Counted from the stretch's first letter, positions 52,430 to 62,003 are shown. The stretch is 64,000 nt of DNA from Lepidostoma basale (GCA_022606425.2 JAHDVF020000453.1:62001-126000), one strand, 5' to 3'. Notes: generated from the sequence alone by a model not told the origin. Numbers and translations are program-made.

Positions 52430-52670
52430 CGTGGGCCCCCGCAGGGGGGGGGGGCAAGGCGGGGCACTTTGATTGATTGAAAATAGTCAAATAATGTTAT
52501 ATACATATATTGGGTTAATAAAAAAAATGTTGCTACAGTATGCCCTTTATTACTACAGTGTCCTGTCCGTTCGTTCACCATACAAATACGCTACAGTAAA
52601 TTAAAACTACATTAAAACGTTACTAAAAATATTTTGCCCCTCCCTAGAAAATTTTCTGCGGGCGCCCGTG
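52430..52670. mobile_element. hAT-like MITE, 241 bp, 8-bp TSD
   Basis: CTACAACG is duplicated at 52422-52429 and 52671-52678. The ends CGTGGGCCCCCGCAG and CTGCGGGCGCCCGTG are inverted with two mismatches at CpG-type sites. An 8-bp TSD with CA(C/T)GGG-like ends fits the hAT class. The interior has a run of about 12 G (52445) and no coding. Confidence 0.82.
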
Positions 52671-52675
52671 CTACA

Positions 52676-53155
52676 ACGTGATGAACGTGTCAAAGTCTAA
52701 AGTTATGGTATTTGAAAAGGATGAATTTATGACGAATTGTGACATAAGTGCGAATGGTGAGAAATTAGAGCAAGTTGTCGAATTTGTCTACCTGGGAAGC
52801 ATGTTTACAAGAGATGGAAAAATTGAGAAAGATATCGAAAGAAGGGTTGGAGCTGGAAACAAAATTAATGGTGCACTCAAAGTCATTACCGCAAATATAA
52901 ATATATCGACTGAAGCAAAGATGGCAGTGCACAATGGAGTTCTAGTCCCGACCCTTATGTATGGAAGTGAAGCTTGGAGTTGGCAGAAGAAGGACGAAAG
53001 TAGGATAAATGGCGTAGAAATGAGGTCACTAAGAAGGATGTGCGGTAAAACGGAATGTATTATAGAATATCTAATGATGAAGTAGGAAAGGAATGTAAAG
53101 CGGATGAATGCGTGATATTATAAATAAAATCAAGAAAGGGTCATTAAGATTTAGA
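52676..53155 (+). mobile_element. RTE-like LINE copy retaining the RT-distal N-terminal part
   Basis: An unbroken frame (52678-53085) reads NVSKSKVMVFEKDEFMTNCD, EQVVEFVYLGSMFTRDGKIE, KDIERRVGAGNKINGALKVI, VPTLMYGSEAWSWQKKDES and RSLRRMCGKTECI. A YLGSMFT segment follows the RT thumb in this LINE type. It ends in KCKADECVI-like codons without the (TTAG) tail. Among all copies it reaches furthest 5' after the one at 3.1-3.8 kb. Confidence 0.88.
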
Positions 53156-53500
53156 CAAAAGTGATTTCAATATTATAAACTTCGAATAGAGCGGGTATCG
53201 ATATTAATTTAAAAGTATATAATTTCACATACTTACTTGCATATTTGGAGCGCCGCGAAACACCGTCACTCGGGGTGTGAACATTTCGATTAACTTTAAA
53301 GTAAATGTTTACTGAAATAATATTTCGTAGTTCTTTATCATTAATTCAATGTGTATTTGTAAAGTATTTGAATTATTTTCCTTCTATACCACCGACTCGT
53401 CTGAAATCACATATTATCGCCATTTCTTGTATTTGTTCATCATCTGAAAAAAGGTGGTGTATCCGATATTTTTTTCTTTGCTATCTGTCTTTTCGTATTT

Positions 53501-53893
53501 CTATTATTCATTTTCAAACGTGATGGTTTCTGTGAGAACTCTATTTTAACATTATCAAATGATATTGCGCATCAGGATATTATACACGTTTACTGATTTT
53601 TCGATTACTGCCTCTTCTCGAAAAATGAATTTCGCTTCATTTGGCAATCATGAAAGAAATAATCATAAGATATGAAATACTTAACATATATTACATTCTA
53701 TTATTCATTTTCAAACGCGATGGTTTCTGTGAGAACTCTATTTTAACATTATCAAATGATATTGCGTATCAGGATATTATACCCGTTTACTGATTTTTCG
53801 ATTACTGCCTTTTCTCGAAAAATGAATTTCGCTTCATTTGGCAATCAAGAAGAAATAATCATAAGATAAGAAATACTTAACATATATTACATA
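53501..53893. repeat. Recent tandem duplication, 2 x 197 bp
   Basis: The unit at 53501-53697 repeats at 53698-53893 with only a handful of differences (for example TTATACACGTTTACTG against TTATACCCGTTTACTG). The unit contains no recognised gene or TE. Confidence 0.9.
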
Positions 53894-53924
53894 GTATGTT
53901 ATGTAAAAAAACTATTTTTTTTTT

Positions 53925-54095
53925 CATGATTTATTTTTTATTCACTGAAAGTGTCGTGACAGCTGTTTTGCCAACCGACGTTGGCGTCATCGAGTGTTAC
54001 AATAAACTCCAGTAAACGCAGTTCATTGTAACACACACGTCCAATAAACGCAGTTAAGTAACAGTGTTATAAATTTTAACAGTTATACTATTATC
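53925..54095 (-). mobile_element. Penelope-like terminal segment (family A)
   Basis: AGTGTCGTGACAGCTGTTTT, GCCAACCGACGTTGGCGTCA and a short hairpin (TTACAATAAACTCCAGTAAA) are family A, minus orientation, followed by ACAGTGTTATAAATTTTAAC in plus orientation. Confidence 0.6.
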
Positions 54096-54104
54096 ATAAT
54101 ATAT

Positions 54105-54450
54105 ACTTAACTAACTATCTAACCATAACTGCCATGATCTGCAATACTTTTCTTTCCTGACATATTTCTCTCGGTTCCTCAACATTCATATATCGTGTCA
54201 TGCTCGCGCGTCGTTTTCTCTGACTCCTCACGTGGCCGACATTCGATATTTGATTTATTTGATCGTGCCACGTTTAACCCATTCTCTCATGAGTTCCATA
54301 CGTTCAAACCAACGCAGAAAGAGTAAACCGCCATACTAGTCGATTCTGACACACCTCTCGAGATTCCTTCATATTCATACGGCGAGCCATACACGCACGT
54401 CGATTCTTCCGACTTCTAACATGGTCGATACTTAATTTATTATTAATTGA
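54105..54450 (-). mobile_element. Two joined RTE-like LINE fragments
   Basis: 54105-54285 is a TTAG-tail copy without its terminal block (CATAACTGCCATG). From about 54290 (CATTCTCTCATGAGTTCC) a second, GTT-subfamily piece follows (CACACCTCTCGAGATTCCTT, ACACGCACGTCGATTCTTCC). Both are on the minus strand and decayed. Confidence 0.65.
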
Positions 54451-54539
54451 TATAATCATAATTTTATATTTGTATTCATTCTATTCTACATGAGAATATC
54501 GTGAGAGGTCTTTTATTATTGATCCACTTTTATCTATGA

Positions 54540-54665
54540 AATGGCGTTGCCACCGTCAGGTGTTACAAACAACTGTTGTTTTTAACACCTGATGATGTCA
54601 ACATTGGTTGGCGAAACAGCTGTCGCGACAATCTCATACAAAATAAATTGTGACACAAAATGTTA
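54540..54665 (+). mobile_element. Penelope-like terminal segment (family A)
   Basis: TTTTTAACACCTGATGATGT to CAAAATAAATTGTGACAC is the forward arm of family A. The opposite arm is reduced to ACCGTCAGGTGTTAC. Confidence 0.6.
54589..54624 (+). ncRNA. Hammerhead ribozyme-like core (family A)
   Basis: CTGATGA (54589-54595), stem II with loop (TGTCAAC ATT GGTTGGC), GAAA (54613-54616), ACAGCTGT stem III and C54624. Every conserved core base is present. Only a first C-G pair of stem I can be seen. Confidence 0.55.
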
Positions 54666-55379
54666 TGAATTCAAATGATTTTACTGAAATCTCTTGATGG
54701 AAGATCATTTTAAATAATAATTAAATAAAACGATGTTTTTTAACTACTTCCACTTTTGTCTTTATTTCGAAAGCGACCGGTTTCGCCAGGCTCTCTGGCA
54801 TCGACAGACTGGTGACACAATTGTAAACTTAGTCCTTTATATACATACAGATCAGGGGTAGCAAACATGATTCTGTACAAAAATAATCTTGAAATATTTA
54901 TGTAAAATTTACTGAATTTAAATATTGGTATTACAGGTATTCAAGAAGGTTCGTATTTAATACAATGGATTTTAAATTTTATTATCGCTTACATATTCAT
55001 ATATAACGTTTGAAAAAAATTTAATTTTGTTTTTATTATTACTGAATTTAAATATTATATGTTATAGTTCTTGGTCCGTAAGGTTGGCATCGCCTTATTC
55101 GGTTTTCCCCATCCATATAGCTGCTATGGTCTGGAATTAAACAAAACTATTTTTCGGCAGTAATTGATTCCAGGAATCTTTTTTATCTGTTTATATTGGG
55201 TATAACAACGGGGGGTGAACTGACAGTAATTGGTTAATAAGAACTACTTGGTCAAGGGTATTGTATTTTAGCCTATTTATTTCTAAAATATCTAATTTGT
55301 CTGGTTTTTTGCTTTTTAGGCATGTATGTAAAATTTTAACGTTTTCGGATGGATTAAATGTGTGGTTATTTTCTATTAC
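54666..55379 (-). mobile_element. Penelope-like element 3' part (family B)
   Basis: From right to left on the minus strand: GIY-YIG C-terminal coding (55191-55379), a 3' UTR of about 500 bp shared with 17738-18312, the hammerhead-like terminus (GCGACCGGTTTCGCCAGGCT in plus) and the outer end ATTTTACTGAAATCTCTTG. Family B is thereby shown to be a PLE. Confidence 0.82.
55191..55379 (-). pseudogene. Penelope-like GIY-YIG endonuclease, C-terminal 62 residues
   Basis: The open minus-strand frame reads VIENNHTFNPSENVKILHTC, KPDKLDILEINRLKYNTLDQ and VVLINQLLSVHPPLLYPI, then TAA at 55191-55193. The (H-L)IE-x-x-H-x-F start, the K-x-L-x-x-LE-x-x-x-I centre and the LN-x-Q tail are the usual C-terminus of PLE proteins. 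The nuclease core is truncated at 55379, where LINE sequence begins. Confidence 0.78.
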
Positions 55380-55521
55380 GTACTAGACTATCACCATATT
55401 ACCGGATATAAGTGTGTATGGAAGTGAAGCATGGAACTGGCAGAAATAGGAACAGTGCAGAATAAATGCGGTAGATATGAGAGAGTTTAGACATATGAAA
55501 CTAATAGATGAAGAAATAATG

Positions 55522-56041
55522 TAAGAACGTAAATTTCCACGGTTATCATATACAGAAATATTTTTCGGGGTGAAACCGTGTTCCCTCTCGTCAAGCTCCA
55601 CCAACGTTTCGGAGGCCCTTGCGGCCTCCATCATCAGGGTGTTAGAAATTCGGCTATTCATAACTTAGAATATATTAAGAAATGGCGAAAAAGAAAAAAT
55701 ATAAGTAGATTATGAAAGATAATAATATATCTATGAAATCAGAAGAAAAAATTAAATCCGAATCTAAATAACTCAGAAAAAAAATAATACAAGATATAAG
55801 TAACAAAGAGAACCTAGACTCAAAAGAAAATACAAGATATAAGTAACAAGGAGAAACTAAAAAGAAAATACAAGATATAAGTAACAAAGAGAAACTAGAC
55901 TCAAAAAACAAGACAACAAATAAATACAATAAAGCAAGAGAATAAAACAAAGTTAGGTACAACCGAATACCGGTATTCGGTATTCGAAACGTTGGTGGAG
56001 CTTGACGAGAGGGAACACGGTTTCACCCCGAAAAATATTTC
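55522..56041 (-). mobile_element. Hammerhead-bearing retroelement with inverted ends, 13-bp TSD
   Basis: TGAAGAAATAATG is duplicated exactly (55509-55521 and 56042-56054). Inverted arms 55551-55610 and 55985-56041 carry AATATTTTTCGGGGTGAAAC, CGTGTTCCCTCTCGTCAAGC and TCCACCAACGTTTCG. The interior (55640-55960) is AT-rich with three or four repeats of AATACAAGATATAAGTAACA. A minus-strand frame over the arm (NTLMMEAARASETLVEL) is the ribozyme read as protein. Structure and TSD suggest a PLE or retrozyme-like insert; no coding confirms either. Confidence 0.75.
55599..55641 (-). ncRNA. Hammerhead ribozyme, complete core with three stems
   Basis: On the minus strand: stem I CACC with GGTG (four pairs), CTGATGA (55631-55637 reversed), stem II GGAGGCC/GGCCTCC (seven pairs, loop GCAAG), GAAA (55607-55610 reversed), stem III ACGT minimal, and U as the cleavage-site base followed by GGTG. 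Every invariant core base is present. This is the best ribozyme candidate in the window. The very short stem III suggests it may need a dimer, as reported for hammerheads in Penelope-like elements. Confidence 0.75.
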
Positions 56042-56244
56042 TGAAGAAATAATGGTTTAAAAAGTATACGTTAAAAATGTGAATGAAATACTCGTACAAA
56101 GTCGTGGGAGACAATCACATTCATTCAATTTTAAAGGCTTACCACGTTAGAAGTCGGAAGAATCGTCGTGCGTGTATGACTCGCTGTATGAATATGGAAG
56201 AATCTAGAAAGGTATGTCAGGATCGAGTAGTATGACGTGATGGT

Positions 56245-56490
56245 TTTTGTAGTTGAAGTGTGACATCATTTTTGAATTTATGTATAATATTTCAATAAAA
56301 TGATAACAGTGTGTTATACGAGTTCGACCATATTTACTGTTGATCAAGTAATGACATTCCAGATCTATTAATCAGACCATATTTCTCACGGGATAAATAC
56401 CGCGCACTCATCTTCAGATATTTAATACATTAGTTCACTTCGTCATATTGAAATATAAGTCAATGACTATCATATTTGAATGTAACTTTT
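56245..56490. other. Interval without a recognisable gene
   Basis: No feature that I can support. Confidence 0.35.
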
Positions 56491-56494
56491 TTTA

Positions 56495-56815
56495 TGAAAT
56501 TTAATTGTATCTCAATAGAGACGAAGATCTGGAAACTGAATATGGTTGATCAAGGTGTTTACAGGACTTATGACCTGTCATTGGTTGGGTTAAGCGCACA
56601 CTTTATGTAATTACAACATTCCCCATTCCACCTATTTCTTTATGACCATGTAAGACAAATTTTTGGAGGTTGTATATAGGTTACAAATCTAGCTTATCTT
56701 CACATGTCAGTTTCAATACGCCATCTATGTAGATTTGATTACATATGTTAATCTTTTTAAGATTAATCTATATAATCCACACACTAACGCCATCTACGGA
56801 GATTAATTTTTAGCA
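56495..56815. repeat. Dispersed repeat, inverted partner of 40.95-41.27 kb
   Basis: See the partner copy. The match runs from ATTTAATTGTATCTCAATAG to CACACACTAACGCCATCTA with few differences, mostly single bases plus small indels. Confidence 0.75.
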
Positions 56816-57090
56816 TTTAGCAAACTACTTTATTAACACAATGTGAAGGCTATCGCCATTAGCGCATTGTTTAGAAGCCGCCTGGAGATATCATTCCTAT
56901 CTACTCGTATATGCCAAAGAATTGACTAGATGATTAAAAAAAATTTTTTTTTGTGAAGTATACATTCATAAAAAAAAAACAGATTTGTAACTTTTTTTTA
57001 TTAGTTTATGGTACAACTTACAAAATTGAAACATTTATAAAATTAGGTCATTATTATTTATTACAATATTTTGAGATGCAACCTTAATTT
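56816..57090. other. AT-rich interval without a recognisable gene
   Basis: It contains A- and T-runs (56937-56990). No gene is visible. Confidence 0.35.
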
Positions 57091-57107
57091 TATAATGATA
57101 TTATCAA

Positions 57108-57604
57108 TTTCTTCTTCTTCTTCTTCTTCACTTTTGGTAGACTCAGAAGTCTGTTATTTCAGGCGGGTTCTCTTGAGACGCTGAACTCCAGCTTTCTCTC
57201 CACCGTTTTGGGGGTCTTCCTGGTCGGCGTTGTCCGTTTGGCGTTCCATGGAGAGCTATGTGTGGTATCCTATTTGAGCTCATCCTTCCTACGTGTTGAT
57301 GCCAGTATCGATTGCTGTATTCCTAACTCGATCACGTAGGGTCTTGCCAGCTATAGCGCGGAGTGTTTTCATCTCGGTTGTCCTGAGCATGTTCTTTGCC
57401 TTGACAGTGTCTGCCCTCAATTCAATGCCATATGTGAGGATTGGTCGCACACAGGTCTTATAGATGCGTACCTTACTCTCAGTCCTCTTGTCCTTGTTTC
57501 TCCATATGACACCTTTCAGGCAGCCTGCAACCGCTGCAGACCTATCCACCTGTGACCTTACTTCTCTGGGGAGGTCATTAGAGCTGGTTAGGTTAGGTTA
57601 TATA
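57108..57604 (-). mobile_element. LINE with (CTT)n tail, nested, 11-bp TSD
   Basis: The tail TTCTTCTTCTTCTTCTTC lies at the left. The minus-strand frame 57289-57549 reads SAAVAGCLKGVIWRNKDKRT, VRIYKTCVRPILTYGIELRA and LRAIAGKTLRDRVRNTAI. K-x-x-x-Y-K-x-x-xRP-x-xTYG-x-E is the classic segment after the RT domain of insect LINEs. GATATTATCAA is repeated at 57097-57107 and 57605-57615. Confidence 0.9.
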
Positions 57605-57720
57605 GATATTATCAACAATATTGTTAATTTATAATAGTAAACACGATTGTTTAGTGGTTTTACTTGGATTTAATTTATACAAATTATATAAGGAAGATAT
57701 CAATTATATATATATATATA

Positions 57721-57878
57721 TAATGTCGGCCATGTGAGGAGTCAGAGAAATCGACGCGCGTGCTTGACACGATGTATGAATTTTGAGGAAGCGAGAGAAA
57801 TATGTCAGGAAAGAAAAGTGCGGCAGTCCATTATTTCTGCCTACCCCTTCAGCGAGACGGCGTGATGGTTAGTTAGTA
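57721..57878 (+). mobile_element. RTE-like LINE, TTAG tail, short copy
   Basis: TAATGTCGGCCATGTGAGGA to GACGGCGTGATGGTTAGTTA. It sits in the loop of the family H hairpin next to an (AT)n tract (57705-57722). Confidence 0.88.
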
Positions 57879-58021
57879 AGTCATTTTTAAATTATATAAA
57901 TTTTGACAAATTTATATAAATTAAATCCAAGTAAAACTACTAAACAATCGTGTTTACTATTATTAATTAACAATGGAGTTTTACAAAACTAATACCTCAA
58001 CTATCAATAACAATATTTTGA

Positions 58022-58078
58022 TCTTATTTTTCTTCTTATAGGTCTGATGACCTTGAATCAGACCTATAAGAAGAAAAA
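58022..58078. repeat. Perfect hairpin, arms of about 23 bp
   Basis: CTTCTTATAGGTCTGAT (from 58030) and ATCAGACCTATAAGAAG (to 58075) are exact inverses with the loop GACCTTGA, extended by pyrimidine/purine tracts. It lies within the outer part of the family H element. Confidence 0.85.
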
Positions 58079-58112
58079 GAAGAAAAATATTGTTGATAAT
58101 ATCATTATAAAA

Positions 58113-58880
58113 TGAAACATGTCTAATCGTTTTGAATAAATAAGTGAAGAAATTCTCGTCCTTTCAATTTTCAGATTTCTAAAACCATTATTGTGAAGTC
58201 ATTAATGTGGAAAATTGAAAATACCTTGACAATTGAAAAAAGATTGACAATTGATATCTGTTGAGTGTATTTCGTCCTCTACCCGCGACAACATATTTAC
58301 AAAATACCTGTTGCGTATGCCTGTATGCCCACGAGGAGGTACATACGAGTATATTGATTCTATTATATAATATATTCTGACCATTTTTTGTAACTTCGGG
58401 TAAAGTATTGTGTTACTGAAAAAAATCACTGATAGGACCATATCGAGTACGAAAAATGATTTTCCAATAGTTCTCGGAACATATAAGAAAGTTTTTTGTT
58501 GTGTAGGCACGTGCAAACCGCTTGTATAATACAAGCGAGAAGCGACTTTATCTGAAAAGTGTCAATTTTCCCGCCTCGACCATCTGCTTTCCCGATAAGA
58601 GTCAATTTACAAAGAACGAACGGTCTACGTCAATATTACAAAATGACCATTCAGTTTCCGTTTGATAAACCAATTTTGATTCACGTGGCTAGAGGTTTTG
58701 TCAAGTCTTATCGCGACACCGTTTACGGTTAGGAGACTTCGCTGGTTCCAGGTAGCGGTGGTCCCTCACAGAAACGTAACAATAGAATCACTTCTGCGAA
58801 ACATGAGATTTTTTTGTAAAGTGTCTTTATTTAAATTATTCGGTTGAGTATCATAAATATTTCTTGGACACACGCAGATA
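58113..58880. other. Interval without a recognisable gene
   Basis: The frame 58202-58534 (minus) has mixed composition but no motif. The patch 58560-58790 is GC-richer and unassigned. Confidence 0.35.
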
Positions 58881-58881
58881 C

Positions 58882-59287
58882 GAGGGTATTATTTGCAAAC
58901 CCGGCAAACTCCACCAACAATCAAAAGTGAGATATGAATTGGGTCTTATTCATAATACATTTGCACACAATTTTTATTGATTTTCAGTTTCAAATTCGGC
59001 TTCATTCTGAAAAAATTTTGCTATTGAAATATAGGGTTTGTAGCAAACATGGCAACCTCCACTTGAGTGTTGCAAAGCTGGCAAACTCCAAAATGAAAAT
59101 CATTATTTTACTTTAATTATCAACATAATGATGATTATTTCAAGGCTGATTACTTTTAAAATACTAACTAGTTGAGATGAAAAAAATAAATATCGTAAAA
59201 AAGCGCATTTTATTAGTGTATCAGTTTTTTGCGATTTACTCAAAACATCTAATGATGGAGTTTGCCAGGTTTGCAACTAATACCCTC
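58882..59287. mobile_element. MITE, 406 bp, unassigned family
   Basis: The left end GAGGGTATTATTTGCAAACC and the right end GGTTTGCAACTAATACCCTC (read in reverse) are inverted with about two mismatches and continue through GGCAAACTCCA. Two further GGCAAACTCCA- and GCAAACATGGCAACCTCCA-type motifs lie inside at 59041-59095. The flanks share only AC, so the TSD is unclear. No coding. Confidence 0.75.
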
Positions 59288-59362
59288 ACGTAGATTTTTA
59301 TGCCTGCTTTTAAATATATGCGCGAATAATCGTTAGTTTTATTTACACTATTGTTATGTGAT

Positions 59363-59914
59363 AAGGCGCACTCAAAGTCATTACTGCAAATAGAAATATA
59401 TCCACAGAAGCAAAGATGGCAGTACACAATGGAGTTCTAGTGCCAACCCTAATGTGTGGAAGTGAAGCTTGGATCTGGCAAAAGAAAGAAAAAAGCAGGA
59501 TGAATGCCGTAGAAATAAGATCACTAAGAAGAATGGTATGATACCGAACGATAAAATAAGAAAAAAATGTAAGGCAGATGACTGCATCACGGATAAAATT
59601 ATAAAAGGATCCCTGTGATGGTTTGGACATATGGAACGAATGGATGAGAGTAGAATGGTTAAAAATTAGCAAGCAGCGTGAGTGGAAAAAGAAGCCGAGG
59701 ACGACAAAGGAAAACATGGCATGACCAAATTAATCAATTACTAAAAGGCGGTCACATTCGAAGTCGGAATAATCGACGTGCGTGCATGGTACGATGTATG
59801 AATGTAGAGAAAGCCCGAGAGGTATGCCAGGACAGAGCATTGTGGCGATATATCCTCTCTACCTACCCCTCCGGGGAAATGGCGTGAAGGTTAGTTAGTT
59901 AGTTAGTTAGTTTA
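59363..59914 (+). mobile_element. RTE-like LINE, TTAG tail, long diverged copy
   Basis: It reads GALKVITANRNISTEAKMAV, VPTLMCGSEAWIWQKKEKSR, then frame breaks, WFGHMERMDESRMV and, at 59678-59887, KRSRGRQRKTWHDQINQLLK, ACMVRCMNVEKAREVCQDRA and YILSTYPSGEMA with TGA directly before GGTTAGTTAGTTAG. It shows the true C-terminus of the LINE protein. Confidence 0.88.
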
Positions 59915-59917
59915 TCC

Positions 59918-59985
59918 TTTTTTGCCATTTCCATGCTTCGCTTCCATACATAAGGGTCGCTACAAGAACACCATTCAAACACCGA
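59918..59985 (-). mobile_element. RTE-like LINE, small opposed fragment
   Basis: TTTGCCATTTCCATGCTTCG and CATACATAAGGGTCG are reverse-read coding for PTLMYGSEAWNW. It is joined tail-first to the copy on its left. Confidence 0.75.
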
Positions 59986-59989
59986 ATTA

Positions 59990-60440
59990 TTGAATATTTC
60001 ATTTTTAAAATGGTGCTTTTAGAAAATATATATAGAATTATAAAGAAATATACATACAATAGTGAGAGTCCTCTCACCATGCTCCCATATCAAAACGAAT
60101 AAATAAAATAAAAAATGCCAGTGATGTTATCGATGGACTCATATAGTCAAACGTATGTTCTTTGAATTCTGTGTGTGTGTGAATTTAATCAGGCTTTTTC
60201 AATAATCTCACTAAATCCCCTTAATCTGTTTAATTGAGATCAGGAGTCAAAAATCACATATTACATTAACGCTTTTATCCATCACGCCAGTAAACGAGAA
60301 GGGTAAGGATTGATTTATTCAAACGTTAATGCCAATCTACAAATTACATTGTTATGTGACATATGGGGCAATCGAGATCACGGGGCGCTGTTATGCAAGC
60401 GTTTATTATTTTGTCAAGATAAATATAATGGTGGCAGGAT
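59990..60440. other. Interval without a recognisable gene
   Basis: No feature that I can support. Confidence 0.35.
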
Positions 60441-60442
60441 AA

Positions 60443-60765
60443 CAACTAAGAAGGGCGGGAGAAACGAGTCGAATACTCAAAAGGATTGCCCAGCAACGAG
60501 CAAACTGGATAGGCCATATCATCACGCACCCGGGCCTGATTATTACTATCGCAGAGGGAATGGTCGAGGGCAGGAAATGCAGAGGCCGTCCAAGGAACGC
60601 CTATATGGACCAGGTGATTAGGTACAAGCGCTGTGGCAGCTACACAGAGATAAAGAGACTAGCTGGAGACAGGACTGAGAGGAAGAAACGAGTGAAGCTT
60701 GTTGCAGACCAATCCGCAGGATTGTAACCATGAAAAAGAAGGATAACATCGTGGCAGCAGGTTGG
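60443..60765 (+). mobile_element. LINE C-terminal ORF (GRPR/YMDQV type)
   Basis: An unbroken 94-codon frame reads LKRIAQQRANWIGHIITHPG, EGMVEGRKCRGRPRNAYMDQ, CGSYTEIKRLAGDRTERKKR and ADQSAGL, TAA at 60725-60727. It is the C-terminus of an insect LINE with the WIGHI...GRPR...YMDQ...SYxE pattern, and the relative of the fragment at 4182-4311. It is truncated before RT. The open frame suggests a recent origin. Confidence 0.8.
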
Positions 60766-61125
60766 TTGGAAAGCCAATGATTCGTTAAAAAAATGATTAC
60801 AAATATTCATTGAAGCCACATCTTGAAGAAGTGGCGAAGGTAATAAGCGGCGGCAATAACGGCAGAAAACAGCTGCGTGAAGGAGACTGTCTTGATTTTG
60901 AGAATGGTAATAAGAAAGGGTGAGGCAGCGGCGTCTCTTTCGCCGATGAGTGCTGACTATTCACAAATATGTCGACTGATCACGTTACCACATATTTACG
61001 CGATTTAAGAACCAGGGACAATCTTTAGTTAAGAGAGGGTGCGGTACTTTCTTCCTTCGCCCAATAACTACAAAATGGTGACGGTGTTTTGGACCTTAAA
61101 TTTAATACATATTAACATACATATT
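60766..61125. other. Interval without a recognisable gene
   Basis: The stretch 60820-60990 is GC-richer and may be the flank of the LINE; nothing is recognised. Confidence 0.35.
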
Positions 61126-61129
61126 TGTA

Positions 61130-61345
61130 TAATTTTATTATTCTTCTGGACCTTTCACACTCCTGTGAAGCACCGAGCTTCGGGAATCCTTCTCCATCCG
61201 ACTCTATCGCACGCCTGGTGCCTTACACTATTCCAAGTGAGGCCTGATCCCTTAACCTCGTCCTGCACAGTTCCTCTTTAGGTGGCTCTAGTTCGGCATC
61301 ACTTCCTCTTTCACACAAGTGACCAGTTTAACGGGCCCTGGGCGA
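61130..61345 (-). mobile_element. Possible LINE 3' end
   Basis: TTTTATTATTCTTCTGGACC followed by TGTGAAGCACCGAGCTTCGG has the look of a tailed LINE terminus read in reverse, with GC-rich coding-like DNA following. No diagnostic protein motif was found. Confidence 0.35.
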
Positions 61346-61504
61346 TCCATGGCTATTTGTAATATCAATTAGTATTCTGATTGGCCTTTTGTCTTGTAAT
61401 ATTTAAAACATGGAAAATGAGTTTCGATAATTTATTATATATTTATTTATTAATTTATGACATCTAAAACATTAATATACTTTATAATGTTGAAACAATA
61501 TAAT

Positions 61505-61620
61505 GTTGAAAATAGCGCAGGTGATTGAGTTAGGATCGAACCCACGACCTCTTTATACATTCTTTATATTTACAAGCATTCCAAACCTTGTGCATAATCT
61601 GGCCAATGTTGATTACAATT
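61505..61620 (-). repeat. Possible tRNA-derived SINE
   Basis: The minus strand has GGTCGTGGGTTCGATCCTA, an excellent B-box/T-arm, about 70 bp after TTGGCCAGATTATGCAC, which may be a decayed A-box. The spacing is too long for a tRNA gene. Confidence 0.4.
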
Positions 61621-62003
61621 TCAACTGTTAGTTATGTTAGTGCTGTACCGTGCCGACAGCCGAGTTCAAGAGTAATGTGCTGATTTATGGCTGCACTTAT
61701 CAGTGACGTCACATAAAGTAGACTGAAACGATATTAATCGCAGGTAACTGGAGAAAACTATACATAGATTTGCCGCGTTCACGGTCACAAAAGTCGATTG
61801 AGCACGTCGCAAAATAATTCATCAATAAGTTATTCTTTTTTTACGACCAGTTAAGAATTAAATAGTATACAAATGTCACTTAATACTCGTTTGAATAATG
61901 TTAGAAAAATCTTTATTACCTGTAAGTTACCAACACAAATCGTACCTTGGAATTCCTTTACGTTCACGATAAAACAATTTGCAGCACTCTAAAGATTACA
62001 TCT

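Larger units (their letters stand above)
55408..56245 (+). mobile_element. RTE-like LINE, split by a hammerhead-bearing element
   Basis: The left part (55408-55521) holds GTATGGAAGTGAAGCATGGA and the ESRIN region with a deletion to DEEIM. The right part (56055-56245) resumes GTTTAAAAAGTATACG and runs to AAGTCGGAAGAATCG and the TATGACGTGATGG end. It is the diverged GTT subfamily. Confidence 0.8.
57091..58112. mobile_element. Penelope-like inverted pair (family H), with two LINE insertions
   Basis: TATAATGATATTATCAA at 57091 pairs with TTGATAATATCATTATA at 58092. AGTAAACACGATTGTTTAGT at 57637 pairs with ACTAAACAATCGTGTTTACT at 57939. Removing the LINEs at 57108-57604 and 57721-57878 leaves a hairpin of about 360 bp like the one at 50.6-51.0 kb. 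The core itself is lost. GACAAATTTATAT remains near 57902. Confidence 0.7.

Noticed and set aside
52440..52460. G-run as a G-quadruplex regulator
   Set aside because: The run of about 12 G lies inside a MITE end and is adequately explained by mononucleotide expansion there. No promoter context.
55383..55661. Protein-like frame with NTLMMEAARASETLVEL
   Set aside because: The phrase is the hammerhead ribozyme and its flank read as codons. It crosses an element boundary and a LINE junction.
55675..55962. 95-codon Phe/Leu/Ser-rich minus-strand frame resembling a membrane protein
   Set aside because: It comes from repeated AATACAAGATATAAGTAACA units inside the inserted element, not from a gene.
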